From Prado023 sp963697345 (GTDB lineage: Bacteria; Actinomycetota; Actinomycetes; S36-B12; CAIYMF01), in the NCBI GenBank assembly GCA_963697345.1, contig CAVONS010000022.1, positions 1-64,000 of the forward strand: a stretch of DNA of 64,000 nt, in the 5' to 3' direction. Shown one piece after another: positions 16,052 to 24,169 of the stretch. Both the position numbers and the translations under genes were made by a program. Under the pieces are notes generated by a model. The model worked only from the letters and a program-made list of their open reading frames with translations. It did not search any database and was not told the DNA's origin. Within the stretch, counting starts at the first letter, position 1, and each line of letters begins with the position of its first letter.

Positions 16052-16731
16052 ACGAGCATTCGTCCTGCCTGGATCGGGGTGAGCACGACCGACCCGCCCT
16101 CACCCTGGACCTGGACGCTGCCGCCCTCGACGACGACCTCGACGGACTGACCTGGGACCGCTCCGGCTGCGCGCAGCTGGCCCATCATCTGCTCATCCGC
16201 CTGCAGGATCTCGGCGATCAGCACCACCGTCGCCCTGCGGCTCTCCTCACCGGCAACGGCTGCCAGGGACTCACCCTGTGCACGGCCTCCCGCGTCCTCG
16301 GACCCGGTACCCATGAGGGCCGCAAGGCCCGGGATCGGGTTGCCGAAGGGCGAGGAGGTCGGCTGCCCGAGGAGGTCCACGAGGCGGCGCTCGACGGACT
16401 CACTCATCACGTGCTCCCACCGGCATGCCTCGGGGTGGACCTGCTCCCACGGCAGCCCGATGACGTCGACAAGCAGGCACTCGGCCAGCCGGTGCTTGCG
16501 CATGACGCGAACGGCGAGGTCCGCGCCGGCGTCGGTCAGAACCAGGTGCCGATCGTCCTCATCGAGCTCGACCAGACCGTCGCGCTGCATGCGCGCCACG
16601 GTCTGGGAGACGGTGGGGCCGCTCTGTCCGAGACGTTCGGTGATCCTGGCCCGCATGGGCAGGATCCCTTCCTCGGTCAGCTCATAGATGGTCCGCAGGT
16701 ACATCTCGGTGGTGTCGATCAGGTCGCTCAC
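16042..16731 (-). CDS. ideR: Iron-dependent regulator IdeR/DtxR
   Basis: The 229-residue protein is close to mycobacterial IdeR. The N-terminal winged helix has DTTEMYLRTIYEL and the recognition region QSGPTVSQTVARM. The dimerisation and metal domain has MRKHRLAECLLVDVIGLPWE and HPEACRWEHVMSE, which hold the His, Glu and Cys ligands of the two metal sites. The SSPFGNPIPGL block is also kept. A C-terminal SH3-like domain follows a Gly/Ala-rich linker. With Fe(II) bound, such proteins repress siderophore genes and control iron storage. GTG 16731 is chosen because SDLIDTTEMY is the family start and a GACAAT box sits six bases upstream. The gene is divergent from photolyase. Confidence 0.92.
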   Translation of the reverse strand: MSDLIDTTEMYLRTIYELTEEGILPMRARITERLGQSGPTVSQTVARMQRDGLVELDEDDRHLVLTDAGADLAVRVMRKHRLAECLLVDVIGLPWEQVHPEACRWEHVMSESVERRLVDLLGQPTSSPFGNPIPGLAALMGTGSEDAGGRAQGESLAAVAGEESRRATVVLIAEILQADEQMMGQLRAAGAVPGQSVEVVVEGGSVQVQGEGGSVVLTPIQAGRMLVAT

Positions 16732-16743
16732 GCGCCCATTGTC
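16732..16743 (-). promoter_or_regulatory. Leaderless -10 box of ideR
   Basis: On the minus strand GACAAT (16743-16738) lies six bases before the GTG start. The same GGGGGACAAT context appears before the XPB helicase start. Confidence 0.5.
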
Positions 16744-16866
16744 CCCCACGGACTGCCGATGCGCGTCGGCCGGTACCGCGTGCCCCCGGGGGGATCTTCC
16801 GGAACGGGACGCCGCATGTCGCCAAGCGCCTGCTCCCGGCCGGATGCGGCCCCCCGCTCGGCGCCC

Positions 16867-16879
16867 TAGGGTCAGGTGG
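16867..16879 (+). promoter_or_regulatory. Leaderless -10 box of the photolyase gene
   Basis: TAGGGT (16867-16872) lies seven bases before the GTG at 16880. No ribosome site is present. Confidence 0.55.
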
Positions 16880-18223
16880 GTGCAGCACGTGATGTGGTTC
16901 CGTCGGGACCTGCGAACCCATGACCATCCTGCGCTCGTGCAGGCGGTGACCCAGAGCGCGGGTCACCCGATCCTGCCGGTGTTCGTCATCGTCCCCGGGC
17001 CCTGGCAACGACTCGGCGCCCCAGCGCGGGCCTACCTCGCCCACTCGCTTGCGGCGCTGGCCGAGGACCTCGGTGGCCTGCATGTGCGAACCGGCGACCC
17101 GGCCGAGGCCCTGTGCGCCCTGGCCCGTGAGATCGGGCCCCTCACTGTGCATGTCACATCGGCGCACACCCCCGCGGGTCGCGAGCGGGACGCACGCGTC
17201 GCCCAGGCACTGGCGGACGTGGGCTCGACCCTGGCTGCCACGGGCAGCAACTACGCCGTCGAACCAGGGACCGTCCTCAAGGGTGATGGCTCGCCCTACC
17301 GCGTCTTCACCCCCTTCCACCGCGCCTGGCTGGAGGCCGGATGGTCGGCGCCGGTCCCCCGACCGCAGCAGTCTGGCTGCTGGGACCTGCCCGGCGACCC
17401 GATCCCCGAGGAGTCCGCGCCGCCAGGCACCTCGGTCCCGCGGGCGGGCGAGGCGGCCGCGCGGGAGCAGTGGGCCGACTTCGCCCGCAACGGCCTGGCG
17501 GACTACGGCGCGATGCGCGACCGCGCCGATGTCGCCGGCACCAGTCGCCTGTCCCTGCCGCTGCGGTGGGGCGAGATCCATCCCCGCACCCTGCTGGCGG
17601 ACCTCGATCCGGACCGCGACCGCCGCTTCGTGGCCGAGATCGGATGGCGCGAGTTCTACGCCGACGTCCTGCACCACAACCCGAGCAGCCTCACCGAGAA
17701 CCTCAACCCGGCCTTCGACCGGATGGTGCACGACTCAGGTCCCGGAGCACAGGACCTGTTCACGGCGTGGGCTGAGGGGCGCACCGGCTACCCGTTCGTC
17801 GACGCCGGGATGCGGCAACTGCGTGCCGAGGGCTGGATGCACAACCGCGTGCGGATGGTCACGGCGTCCTTCCTCGTCAAGGACCTGCACCTGCCGTGGT
17901 GGTGGGGTGAGCGCGAGTTCATGAGCTGGCTGATCGATGGTGATCCGGCATCCAACGCCCACGGGTGGCAGTGGGTCGCAGGATCGGGGACCGATGCAGC
18001 CCCCTACTTCCGGGTCTTCAACCCCGTCCTGCAGGGTGTGAAGTTCGATCCCCGTGGCGAGTACGTCCGCCGCTACATCCCCGAGCTGCGGCACATCGCG
18101 GGAGCCGCTGTGCACGAGCCGTGGAAGGTCCTCGACGGTCATGCCGAGGGCTACCCCGAGCCAATCGTGGATCACGCGGAGGAGCGTGCCGAGGCGCTGC
18201 GCCGGTACGAGGCGATCCGCTGA
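16880..18223 (+). CDS. phr: Deoxyribodipyrimidine photolyase (class I)
   Basis: The 447-residue protein starts with MWFRRDLRTHDHPAL, the photolyase N-terminal alpha/beta domain that binds the antenna chromophore. The C-terminal FAD-binding domain has IGWREFYADVL, YPFVDAGMRQLRAEGWMHNR, FLVKDLHLPWWWGE and DPASNAHGWQWVAGSG, all conserved in CPD photolyases. It repairs UV-induced pyrimidine dimers with blue light. The open frame extends about 190 bases upstream, but GTG 16880 begins at the family N-terminus and follows a TAGGGT box by seven bases. It is divergent from ideR with about 150 bases between the starts. Near full length, no frameshift. Confidence 0.93.
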   Translation: MQHVMWFRRDLRTHDHPALVQAVTQSAGHPILPVFVIVPGPWQRLGAPARAYLAHSLAALAEDLGGLHVRTGDPAEALCALAREIGPLTVHVTSAHTPAGRERDARVAQALADVGSTLAATGSNYAVEPGTVLKGDGSPYRVFTPFHRAWLEAGWSAPVPRPQQSGCWDLPGDPIPEESAPPGTSVPRAGEAAAREQWADFARNGLADYGAMRDRADVAGTSRLSLPLRWGEIHPRTLLADLDPDRDRRFVAEIGWREFYADVLHHNPSSLTENLNPAFDRMVHDSGPGAQDLFTAWAEGRTGYPFVDAGMRQLRAEGWMHNRVRMVTASFLVKDLHLPWWWGEREFMSWLIDGDPASNAHGWQWVAGSGTDAAPYFRVFNPVLQGVKFDPRGEYVRRYIPELRHIAGAAVHEPWKVLDGHAEGYPEPIVDHAEERAEALRRYEAIR

Positions 18224-18355
18224 CCCGGTTCCCTGGGGACCATCACGACTCGACTACAACCTCCTGGCCGCCCCGGTCGCACGCGGGCCCCGGATCCCGC
18301 GAGTCGCGTCCCGACAGCCCACCGATGGCACGCCCCGACGTGGCAGACTGCCAGC

Positions 18356-19117
18356 ATGGCCATGCTCGCTGCTATCTCGCTCAAGGGTGGCGTGGGCAAG
18401 ACGTCGATCTGCCTGGGCCTGGCGGCCAGTGCCTGGTCCGCCGGGCATCGCACACTCGTGATCGACCTCGATCCGCAGGCCAACGCCACTGCCGCGATGG
18501 ACCCGCAGCCCTACGAGTTCACGACCAACGACGTGCTGGCCGATGGGCGCGAGGGGATCGCCGCCGATGCCATCGTCGCCAGCGGCTGGGGCGCGGGAAT
18601 CGACCTCATCGCCGGCGAGCGGGCCCTGGAGCACCGCGCCCACTCGGAGGGCCCGGACTCCGCCCTGCGGCTGCGTACCACCCTGGCCGGTGCGCTGGAC
18701 CGGTACCACACGGTCCTGATCGACTGCCCGCCGACGCTCGGTGAACTGACCCGCAACGCCCTGGCCGCCTCACCCGCCGCCCTGATCGTGACCGAGCCCT
18801 CGTTCTTCGCCCTGCAGGCCGCCGAGCAGGCCCTCGAGGCGGTCGAGATCGCCCGCGATGCCACGAACCTGGGGCTGCGCACCGCGGGCATCGTGGTCAA
18901 CCGCGTCCGTCGCAGCTCGGAGCACACCTATCGCCTGGAGGAGCTGCGCCGCGTCTACCCGCAGCTGGTGCTCGAACCACCGATCCCGGATCGTGCCGCC
19001 ATGGCCGCCGCGCAAGGTGCGGCCGCGCCCATCACTGCGCTGCGGACCTCAGGCGCCAAGGACCTGGTCGCGCTGTTCACCGACCTGGCCGCCAACATCG
19101 AGGAGGGCCTGTCATGA
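18356..19117 (+). CDS. ParA/MinD-family ATPase
   Basis: The 253-residue protein has the deviant Walker A motif SLKGGVGKTSICLG at residues 8-21, the LVIDLDPQANAT switch region near 36-47, and VLIDCPPTLGELTRNAL near 120. These ATPases position DNA or protein cargo by forming surface gradients. The next gene overlaps by four bases (ATGA) and encodes a small basic protein with a possible ribbon-helix-helix end. That makes a ParA plus small DNA-binding partner pair instead of a chromosomal parAB, and no gidB or rnpA context is present. ATG 18356 follows CAGACT by six bases, so the message may be leaderless. The cargo is unknown. Confidence 0.88.
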   Translation: MAMLAAISLKGGVGKTSICLGLAASAWSAGHRTLVIDLDPQANATAAMDPQPYEFTTNDVLADGREGIAADAIVASGWGAGIDLIAGERALEHRAHSEGPDSALRLRTTLAGALDRYHTVLIDCPPTLGELTRNALAASPAALIVTEPSFFALQAAEQALEAVEIARDATNLGLRTAGIVVNRVRRSSEHTYRLEELRRVYPQLVLEPPIPDRAAMAAAQGAAAPITALRTSGAKDLVALFTDLAANIEEGLS

Positions 19118-19530
19118 GCACCCCCACACCACGTCCCGCGCTGAAGAAGTCCGCAGACGCCCATATCCATCCAGCGGCTCCGGGGCACCCGCTGCGCGCA
19201 CTTCGCGCGGCTCCGGACAGCGCCGCCCCTGAGCCCGAGCACCCCACGACCGGGGAGGCCGACAGCGGTACGGGCACCCAGCCCGGGACTGTCGGCGGTG
19301 GATCGCACCGTCTGTCCGGCCCTCTTCGGGGGACCACGAGCGACAGCCTGCGCAGCGCCACCCGCAAGGCGAAGAGGTCACCCAAGGTCACTGCCGGAGA
19401 CAAGCCGGTCGACCTCGGCGTCCGGGTGCCCAAGCAACTGCGCAAGGACTTCCGGTCAGCGGTGAAGGCCGACAAGAAGGATCCCGACGCCGTGGTCACC
19501 GCCCTGCTGAAGGCGTGGCTCGGTACCTGA
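19114..19530 (+). CDS. Small basic partner of ParA, possible ribbon-helix-helix protein
   Basis: The 138-residue protein has a long disordered Pro/Ala/Gly-rich N-terminus of about 85 residues. Its C-terminal segment of about 40 residues contains VDLGVRVPKQLRKDF followed by a helix ending LLKAWL. A short strand, then two helices, is how ribbon-helix-helix DNA-binding domains are built, though the match is by eye only. The start overlaps the ParA stop, so the two are translated together. By analogy with plasmid ParA/ParG-type systems it could be the DNA-binding adaptor. The function is inference. Confidence 0.65.
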   Translation: MSTPTPRPALKKSADAHIHPAAPGHPLRALRAAPDSAAPEPEHPTTGEADSGTGTQPGTVGGGSHRLSGPLRGTTSDSLRSATRKAKRSPKVTAGDKPVDLGVRVPKQLRKDFRSAVKADKKDPDAVVTALLKAWLGT

Positions 19531-19591
19531 CACAATCAGCGCCAGCATCCAGCGCGGCTCGTGGCGCGGGCCCACCGACCAAGGAGACAAC

Positions 19592-20299
19592 ATGAGGTTC
19601 CTCAGGACGACTGCCGCTCTGGCCGCGGCTCTGCTGCTCGGGTCACTGGCCGGATGTGCCGACTACACGACCACGGGTCTCCCTGACGGGGAGGCCGCGG
19701 AGAATGAGGCGGAGAACGCCATGGAGGGTGAGGCGCTGGCCGGCACGTCCTGGATCCTGACCGGCTCCACGCTCGCCGAGGAGGAGGTCCAGGATGCGGG
19801 GATCACGGCTGACTTCTTCGAGGAGCAGATGTCGGGCAGTGCCCCGGTGAACAACTACTTCGCCGAGTACTCCGTGGAGGGCGAGAGCATCGAGATCGGA
19901 CCGATCGGCTCAACCATGATGGCAGGGTCTCCGGGGCTCATGGCCGCCGAGAACGCGTACTTCGAGCTGCTCGGCACCGTCGACTCCTTCGAGCTCGCCG
20001 CCGACAAGCTCGTCCTGAAGGCGGCGGGTGTCGACGTCCTTGACTACGTGCCCGCCAGCCAGGCCGGTTCATCGACCGACGTCCAGGCAGGCGCGGGGAC
20101 CCAGGACATCAACGTGGTCGCTGAGTCGCTGATCGGGATGTCGGTCGCCGACGCCGAGGCTGCTGCCACGGATGCCGGGTTCGCGTTCCGGGTGACCTCG
20201 ACCGACGGCAAGCCAGCAGCCGTCACGATGGACTACCGCATCGACCGGATCAACGCCGAGGTCGAGGACGACGAGGTCGTCCGGGTCACGATCGGCTGA
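19592..20299 (+). CDS. Lipoprotein with META-like and I78-inhibitor-like domains
   Basis: The 235-residue protein has a lipobox, LLGSLAGC, with the lipidated cysteine at about residue 23, so it is membrane-anchored outside the cell. A very acidic linker follows. GTSWILTGSTL begins a region like the META (HslJ-type) domain, and MSGSAPVNNYFAEY and the closing FELLGTV-type strand fit it. The C-terminal 65 residues, with GMSVADAEAAATDAGFAFRV and TMDYRIDRINAEVEDDE, resemble the I78 protease-inhibitor family. AAGGAG precedes the ATG by six bases. The function is not known; both domain types are linked to envelope stress or protease defence. Confidence 0.68.
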   Translation: MRFLRTTAALAAALLLGSLAGCADYTTTGLPDGEAAENEAENAMEGEALAGTSWILTGSTLAEEEVQDAGITADFFEEQMSGSAPVNNYFAEYSVEGESIEIGPIGSTMMAGSPGLMAAENAYFELLGTVDSFELAADKLVLKAAGVDVLDYVPASQAGSSTDVQAGAGTQDINVVAESLIGMSVADAEAAATDAGFAFRVTSTDGKPAAVTMDYRIDRINAEVEDDEVVRVTIG

Positions 20300-20380
20300 C
20301 CCGCGCGCCGGCGGCTGGGTCAGCACCAAAGGCACCGGCAGATGGTTGGTTCGGAGCTCCGGGGCCGCGTCCGACGTCCG

Positions 20381-20393
20381 TAGACTGCCGACC
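20381..20393 (+). promoter_or_regulatory. Leaderless -10 box of the RelA/SpoT-domain gene
   Basis: TAGACT (20381-20386) lies exactly seven bases before the ATG at 20394. There is no Shine-Dalgarno site. Confidence 0.6.
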
Positions 20394-21482
20394 ATGCCCC
20401 GCAACAACGGACGCGCCCGTGACAGTGCCCCGTCCGGCGCGCCCGACGCTGATCTTGAGCTGCCCCCGGCGCCCCGGCCGCGGAGCTGGGCACATCGGGA
20501 GGCCCAGGCGTACCGACGGCGCCGTCGGGACTACGTGATCGCGACCAAGGCGCTGGTCGATGCCCTGCAGGCGCGCCTGGAGGACGTCGACGAGATCGAG
20601 GCCTTCGTCACCGGTCGGGCCAAGGAGGTCCGCTCCGTCGAGCAGAAGCTGCGCGCACGGGACCGGCTGAGCCCCGGGCGCGACAGCGCCTTCACCGACC
20701 TGCCCGACCTGATCGGCATCCGTGTGGTGGTCCGGCTCGAGAGCGAGATCTCGATCGTCGCCGAGGAGCTGCACCGCCTGCTCATCGTGGACAAGGACGT
20801 CGACGCCCGCGATGAGCGTTCCCGCGAGGAGACACCCGGCTACCGAGGGCGGCACTTCGACGTCCGGGCGCACCCGGACGGAGAGCTCCCCGAGCTCCTC
20901 ACGGTGCAGCCCGCCGAGATCCAGGTCCGCACCCGCGCCGCCGATCTCTGGGCGTCCCTCGAGCATGAGCTGCGCTACAAGGGTGGGACCGAGCTGCCCG
21001 CCGTGCGCAGCCGGCAGTTCGTGCTCGCAGCCAGCCTTCTGGAACTGGCCGAGCGCGAGCTCGAGGACCTCCGCGCGTGGCAGGTGGACACCCAGTCAGT
21101 GGCCGCCAGCGCCCACACGGCCCCAGCCCGCGAGCCCGCCCGGCACATGGACGAGGGCGCCCTGGCCGAGTTCCTCGCCAACCGGTACCCCGCGGTGCCC
21201 AGCACCCCGCGTCGCCTGGGCTGGATGCTGGATCTGCTGCGGGAGATGTCCCTGGACAGCTCAGCCGCCCTGGCCGACCTGCTCCCCGACCACCCCGACC
21301 GTCGGATCCTCGCCCTGGTGGAGGGACGCGCCACGGTGGACAGCGTCCGGATGCTCGACGACGAGCTGCTGCTGGTAGCGCCCGAGGCGTACCTGCGGGC
21401 CAACCGCGCCGTCCCCGACGAGCGCAACCCCCACCGCATCAGGACGTTGGAGCGCCGCCAGCGGCGGTTGGCGGGGGGCTAG
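20394..21482 (+). CDS. RelA/SpoT-domain (p)ppGpp synthetase-like protein
   Basis: The 362-residue protein has a RelA/SpoT nucleotidyltransferase domain at residues about 40-225. Visible elements are a basic helix EAQAYRRRRRDYV, RAKEVRSVEQKL, the DLPDLIGIRVVVRLESE strand with the catalytic-site Asp, the YRGRHFDVR segment (synthetases usually have Y-S-H here), and the EIQVRTRAADLWASLEHELRYK motif. There is no HD hydrolase domain, so it resembles a small alarmone synthetase. The C-terminal 130 residues are helical and unassigned. The open frame runs 16 codons upstream, but ATG 20394 follows TAGACT by seven bases. Catalytic activity is not assured, because the usual YxSxH motif is changed. Confidence 0.78.
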   Translation: MPRNNGRARDSAPSGAPDADLELPPAPRPRSWAHREAQAYRRRRRDYVIATKALVDALQARLEDVDEIEAFVTGRAKEVRSVEQKLRARDRLSPGRDSAFTDLPDLIGIRVVVRLESEISIVAEELHRLLIVDKDVDARDERSREETPGYRGRHFDVRAHPDGELPELLTVQPAEIQVRTRAADLWASLEHELRYKGGTELPAVRSRQFVLAASLLELAERELEDLRAWQVDTQSVAASAHTAPAREPARHMDEGALAEFLANRYPAVPSTPRRLGWMLDLLREMSLDSSAALADLLPDHPDRRILALVEGRATVDSVRMLDDELLLVAPEAYLRANRAVPDERNPHRIRTLERRQRRLAGG

Positions 21483-21492
21483 TCGGGACAGT

Positions 21493-21538
21493 GTGAGGGC
21501 TGGTGACCCGAAGGTCACCAGGGCTCACGGCGGCACTA
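21493..21538. terminator. Convergent hairpin with a CGAA loop
   Basis: CTGGTGACC and GGTCACCAG close a CGAA tetraloop, and outer GTGAG/CTCAC pairs extend the stem across a small internal mismatch. It lies between the synthetase and the fasciclin gene. Confidence 0.65.
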
Positions 21539-21544
21539 CCCCGC

Positions 21545-22068
21545 TCAGGCCGGGGACAGCACCGAGTCGACAGCATGGATGAACCCGTTGCTGGCTGGGA
21601 CCTCGCGCCACCCACGGTGATGCTTGAACCGTCGGCTGCGATCGCTGCACTCTCCCCATTGAGCAGCGTGATTGACGAACGCACCCGAGCTCCAAGCCAC
21701 CCTGCAGGACGGCAACCATCGGTCACGTGATACGTGAGGATGTCAGCGAGGTCGGCCGGGCTAATGACCTTTGCTGCACACACGTTCGCGGGGGGTCAAG
21801 TCGAACGCTGCAAAGGCGTCGTCAGTCGGGGCGAACAGCGTGCGCTGACCTTTGCCCGAGAGTGCATCAACGATGGCGCCGTCAAATATCGCAAGTCGGT
21901 GTGGTCAGGGGTGTGTCGAACGCGCCCGCCTACGGACCACTCGAGTTGGCCTCAATGGCAACCGACACAATGGTCGGCGCGCCCTTGGCGGAGGCGGGGG
22001 CAGCCATGGCAGCGGCGGCCAGGCCGGCAGCAGGCGGCAACTGCTGCGATGCGGGTCGAGTTGCGCAT
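21545..22068 (-). pseudogene. Secreted fasciclin-domain protein, broken by several indels
   Basis: Joining frames on the minus strand gives one secreted fasciclin (FAS1) protein of about 170 residues. It starts with MRNSTRIAAVAA and continues through a signal-like LAAAAMAAPASAKGAPTIV. Then come GAFDT, IVDALSGKGQRTLFAPTDDA, CAAKVISPADLADILTYHV, ITLLNGESAAIAADGSSITV and the FAS1 terminus ASNGFIHAVDSVLSPA with TGA at 21545-21547. AGGAGG lies eight bases before ATG 22066-22068. At least four shifts are needed; one is six Cs where five restore LTPANV, a homopolymer error pattern. FAS1 proteins are cell-surface adhesion modules. No single frame longer than about 100 residues exists here. Confidence 0.75.
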
Positions 22069-22311
22069 GAGTGGTTCCTCCTGAGTGTGGGGCTCCCATG
22101 TGGACACCCTTCACACCACTCTCCGCCCGTGACCGGTGTCATGGATGCATCCCTCTTGCAGACGTTTTCTGGGCGTTTCCGTGTGTGATCAGGAGGAATC
22201 GCCCATCCCGGCGGGTCACGGCCGTCCGGGAAGCCATCGCACCGACCGCCGCCGCTCTCACTCGCGCCCGTCCCGGGCTCCAACGGGCAGCTGGCGGCGC
22301 ACCCCTGCGGC

Positions 22312-22324
22312 TAGCATCGCGAGC
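22312..22324 (+). promoter_or_regulatory. Leaderless -10 box of the esterase gene
   Basis: TAGCAT (22312-22317) lies seven bases before ATG 22325, with no ribosome site. Confidence 0.55.
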
Positions 22325-23350
22325 ATGCTGCCCTGGTCCGCCACACTGTCCGGTCGCCTCGACGAACTCGTGATCGACTCCGAGGTCCTGCGTGGCAACC
22401 CGCTCGGTGACCCCCACGAGCGCCCGATCTGGGTCTACGTCCCGCCCGGCTACGACGACACCCCCACGACCAGGTACCCGACCATCTACGTGATCCAGGG
22501 CTACACGGGCCACGTGGCGATGTGGGCCAACCGCAACGCCTTCCGCCAGCCGTTCCCCGAGACCGCCGATGCGGTGTTCGCCGCCGGGGCGCCGCCCTGC
22601 ATCGTGGTCTACGTCGACGCGTGGACGTCCTACGGCGGGTCCCAGTTCGTCGACTCCCCGGGTACCGGCAACTACCACTCGTACCTGTGCGACGAGGTCG
22701 TTGCGTTCGTCGACGACCGCTACCGGACGATCGCCGACCGCGAGTCCCGGGCGATCGCGGGCAAGTCCAGCGGCGGGTACGGCGCGATGATCACCCCGAT
22801 GCTGCGCCCCGACGTCTTCGGCGCCCTGGCAACCCACGCCGGAGACGCCCTCTACGAGCTGTGCTACGTCCCGGAGTTCGCCGCAGTCGTGCGCGCCCTG
22901 CGATCCTGGGATGGCAACCCGCACGCGTGGTGGGCCGACTTCCAGTCACGCACTGCCTTCACCCGGCCCGAGGACGAGGTGCTGTTGGGCATGTACGGGG
23001 TCGCGGCCTGCTTCTCAGCCGATCCGGACGGGACGCCGGTGCTCCCGTTCGACCCGGTCACCGGGGTGGTCGACGCCGCGAGGTGGCAGCGCTGGCTCGA
23101 CCTCGACCCGGTCCGGATGGCCCCCGGGCACGCCGATGCGCTGCGCTCGCTGCGGGCGATCTGGATCGATGCCGGGACCTCCGATGAGTACAACCTCGAC
23201 GTCGGGGCCCAGGCCTTCCGCGCCGAGCTCGCCGCCGCGGGGGTGCCGGACGAGCGTGTGCACTTCGAGCTCTTCGAGGGCCGGCACGGCGGCATCGACT
23301 ACCGGTACCCACTGGCACTGAGGTGGTTGTCCGAGCGGCTGGCTCGCTGA
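22325..23350 (+). CDS. Esterase-D/enterochelin-esterase-like alpha/beta hydrolase
   Basis: The 341-residue protein is an alpha/beta hydrolase of the putative esterase family (esterase D, antigen 85 and Fes-like). RPIWVYVPPGYDDTP and YPTIYVIQGYTGH form the first strands. The nucleophile is the Ser in AGKSSGGYGAM (G-x-S-x-G, about residue 145). The acid is probably Asp in IWIDAGTSDEYN and the base His in FEGRHGGIDYRY. There is no signal peptide. The frame is open from 22136, but ATG 22325 follows TAGCAT by seven bases and begins at the domain start. The substrate cannot be inferred. Confidence 0.83.
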   Translation: MLPWSATLSGRLDELVIDSEVLRGNPLGDPHERPIWVYVPPGYDDTPTTRYPTIYVIQGYTGHVAMWANRNAFRQPFPETADAVFAAGAPPCIVVYVDAWTSYGGSQFVDSPGTGNYHSYLCDEVVAFVDDRYRTIADRESRAIAGKSSGGYGAMITPMLRPDVFGALATHAGDALYELCYVPEFAAVVRALRSWDGNPHAWWADFQSRTAFTRPEDEVLLGMYGVAACFSADPDGTPVLPFDPVTGVVDAARWQRWLDLDPVRMAPGHADALRSLRAIWIDAGTSDEYNLDVGAQAFRAELAAAGVPDERVHFELFEGRHGGIDYRYPLALRWLSERLAR

Positions 23351-23384
23351 GCGATCCCCCACGCCAACCGCGATACGGGCTGCC

Positions 23385-23397
23385 TACACTGGAACGG
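23385..23397 (+). promoter_or_regulatory. Leaderless -10 box of the ZIP transporter gene
   Basis: TACACT (23385-23390) lies seven bases before ATG 23398, and no ribosome site is present. Confidence 0.55.
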
Positions 23398-24102
23398 ATG
23401 TCGCCCGAAGCCACGGGATTCCTGCTCTCGGCAGCCGCTGCGTCAACGGCACTGCTGGGGTGGCTCGCCGTGGCCGCGAAGCGGACCTGGACTGACCGCA
23501 GCGTCGGGTTCGCGTTGCTGTTCTCAGCGTTCGCGATGCTCGCGATCAGCCTGATCGAGCTGCTGCCGCCGGGCCTTCGAGACCCCTCCCTGCGGAGCGC
23601 AACCCTCCTGCTCTGCGCCACCGGCTTCGTGGCCGTTCCTGCCATGCGCTGGCTGCTGGCACGCGCGCTTCCCTCACTTGGCGCCGCCCAGAGCACCGCC
23701 ATGCTGGTCATGCTCGCGATCGCCCTGCACAACATCCCCGAGGGCGCGGTCCCCTTCGCTGCCACGATGGTCAGCGTGCAGGCAGGGATCATCACGGCCG
23801 TGGCAATCGGCCTGCACAACATCCCGGAGGGCATGGCCGTCTCCACGGCCGTGCTGGCCATGGGCGGCTCACGACGGCGCGCCTTCGTCTACACCGCGGT
23901 CTCGGTCGTGGGTGAGCTGGTCGGCGCCCTGGCGATGCTGGTCGTGGGCAGCGCCCTGAGCCCCACCGGCGCCGCCGGACTGCTGGCCTTCGTCGCCGGG
24001 ATCATGATCGCCCTGTGCCTCACCCAGCTGATCCCTGCGGGCCTCCGGCTGGTCCAGGGGAGCACGACCGTGGGCGACCCTGCCGTGGTGGCCAACACCT
24101 GA
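23398..24102 (+). CDS. ZIP-family divalent metal transporter
   Basis: The 234-residue membrane protein has about eight hydrophobic helices and the two ZIP signatures LHNIPEG, near residues 114-120 and 139-145. In ZIP proteins these form the zinc/iron transport site between helices IV and V. The spacing and small size match the bacterial GufA/ZupT group. It imports divalent metals such as zinc into the cytoplasm. The His-rich loop found in many eukaryotic ZIPs is absent; a basic SRRRA loop lies between helices V and VI. ATG 23398 follows TACACT by seven bases. Confidence 0.88.
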   Translation: MSPEATGFLLSAAAASTALLGWLAVAAKRTWTDRSVGFALLFSAFAMLAISLIELLPPGLRDPSLRSATLLLCATGFVAVPAMRWLLARALPSLGAAQSTAMLVMLAIALHNIPEGAVPFAATMVSVQAGIITAVAIGLHNIPEGMAVSTAVLAMGGSRRRAFVYTAVSVVGELVGALAMLVVGSALSPTGAAGLLAFVAGIMIALCLTQLIPAGLRLVQGSTTVGDPAVVANT

Positions 24103-24156
24103 GCCAACGACACCCCGGACCCGAGCGCCGACGAGAAGCGCGCCGCCGCGCCGGAC

Positions 24157-24169
24157 TACGGTCGCTGGC
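24157..24169 (+). promoter_or_regulatory. Leaderless -10 box of the nucleotidyltransferase gene
   Basis: TACGGT (24157-24162) lies seven bases before ATG 24170, without a ribosome site. Confidence 0.5.
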
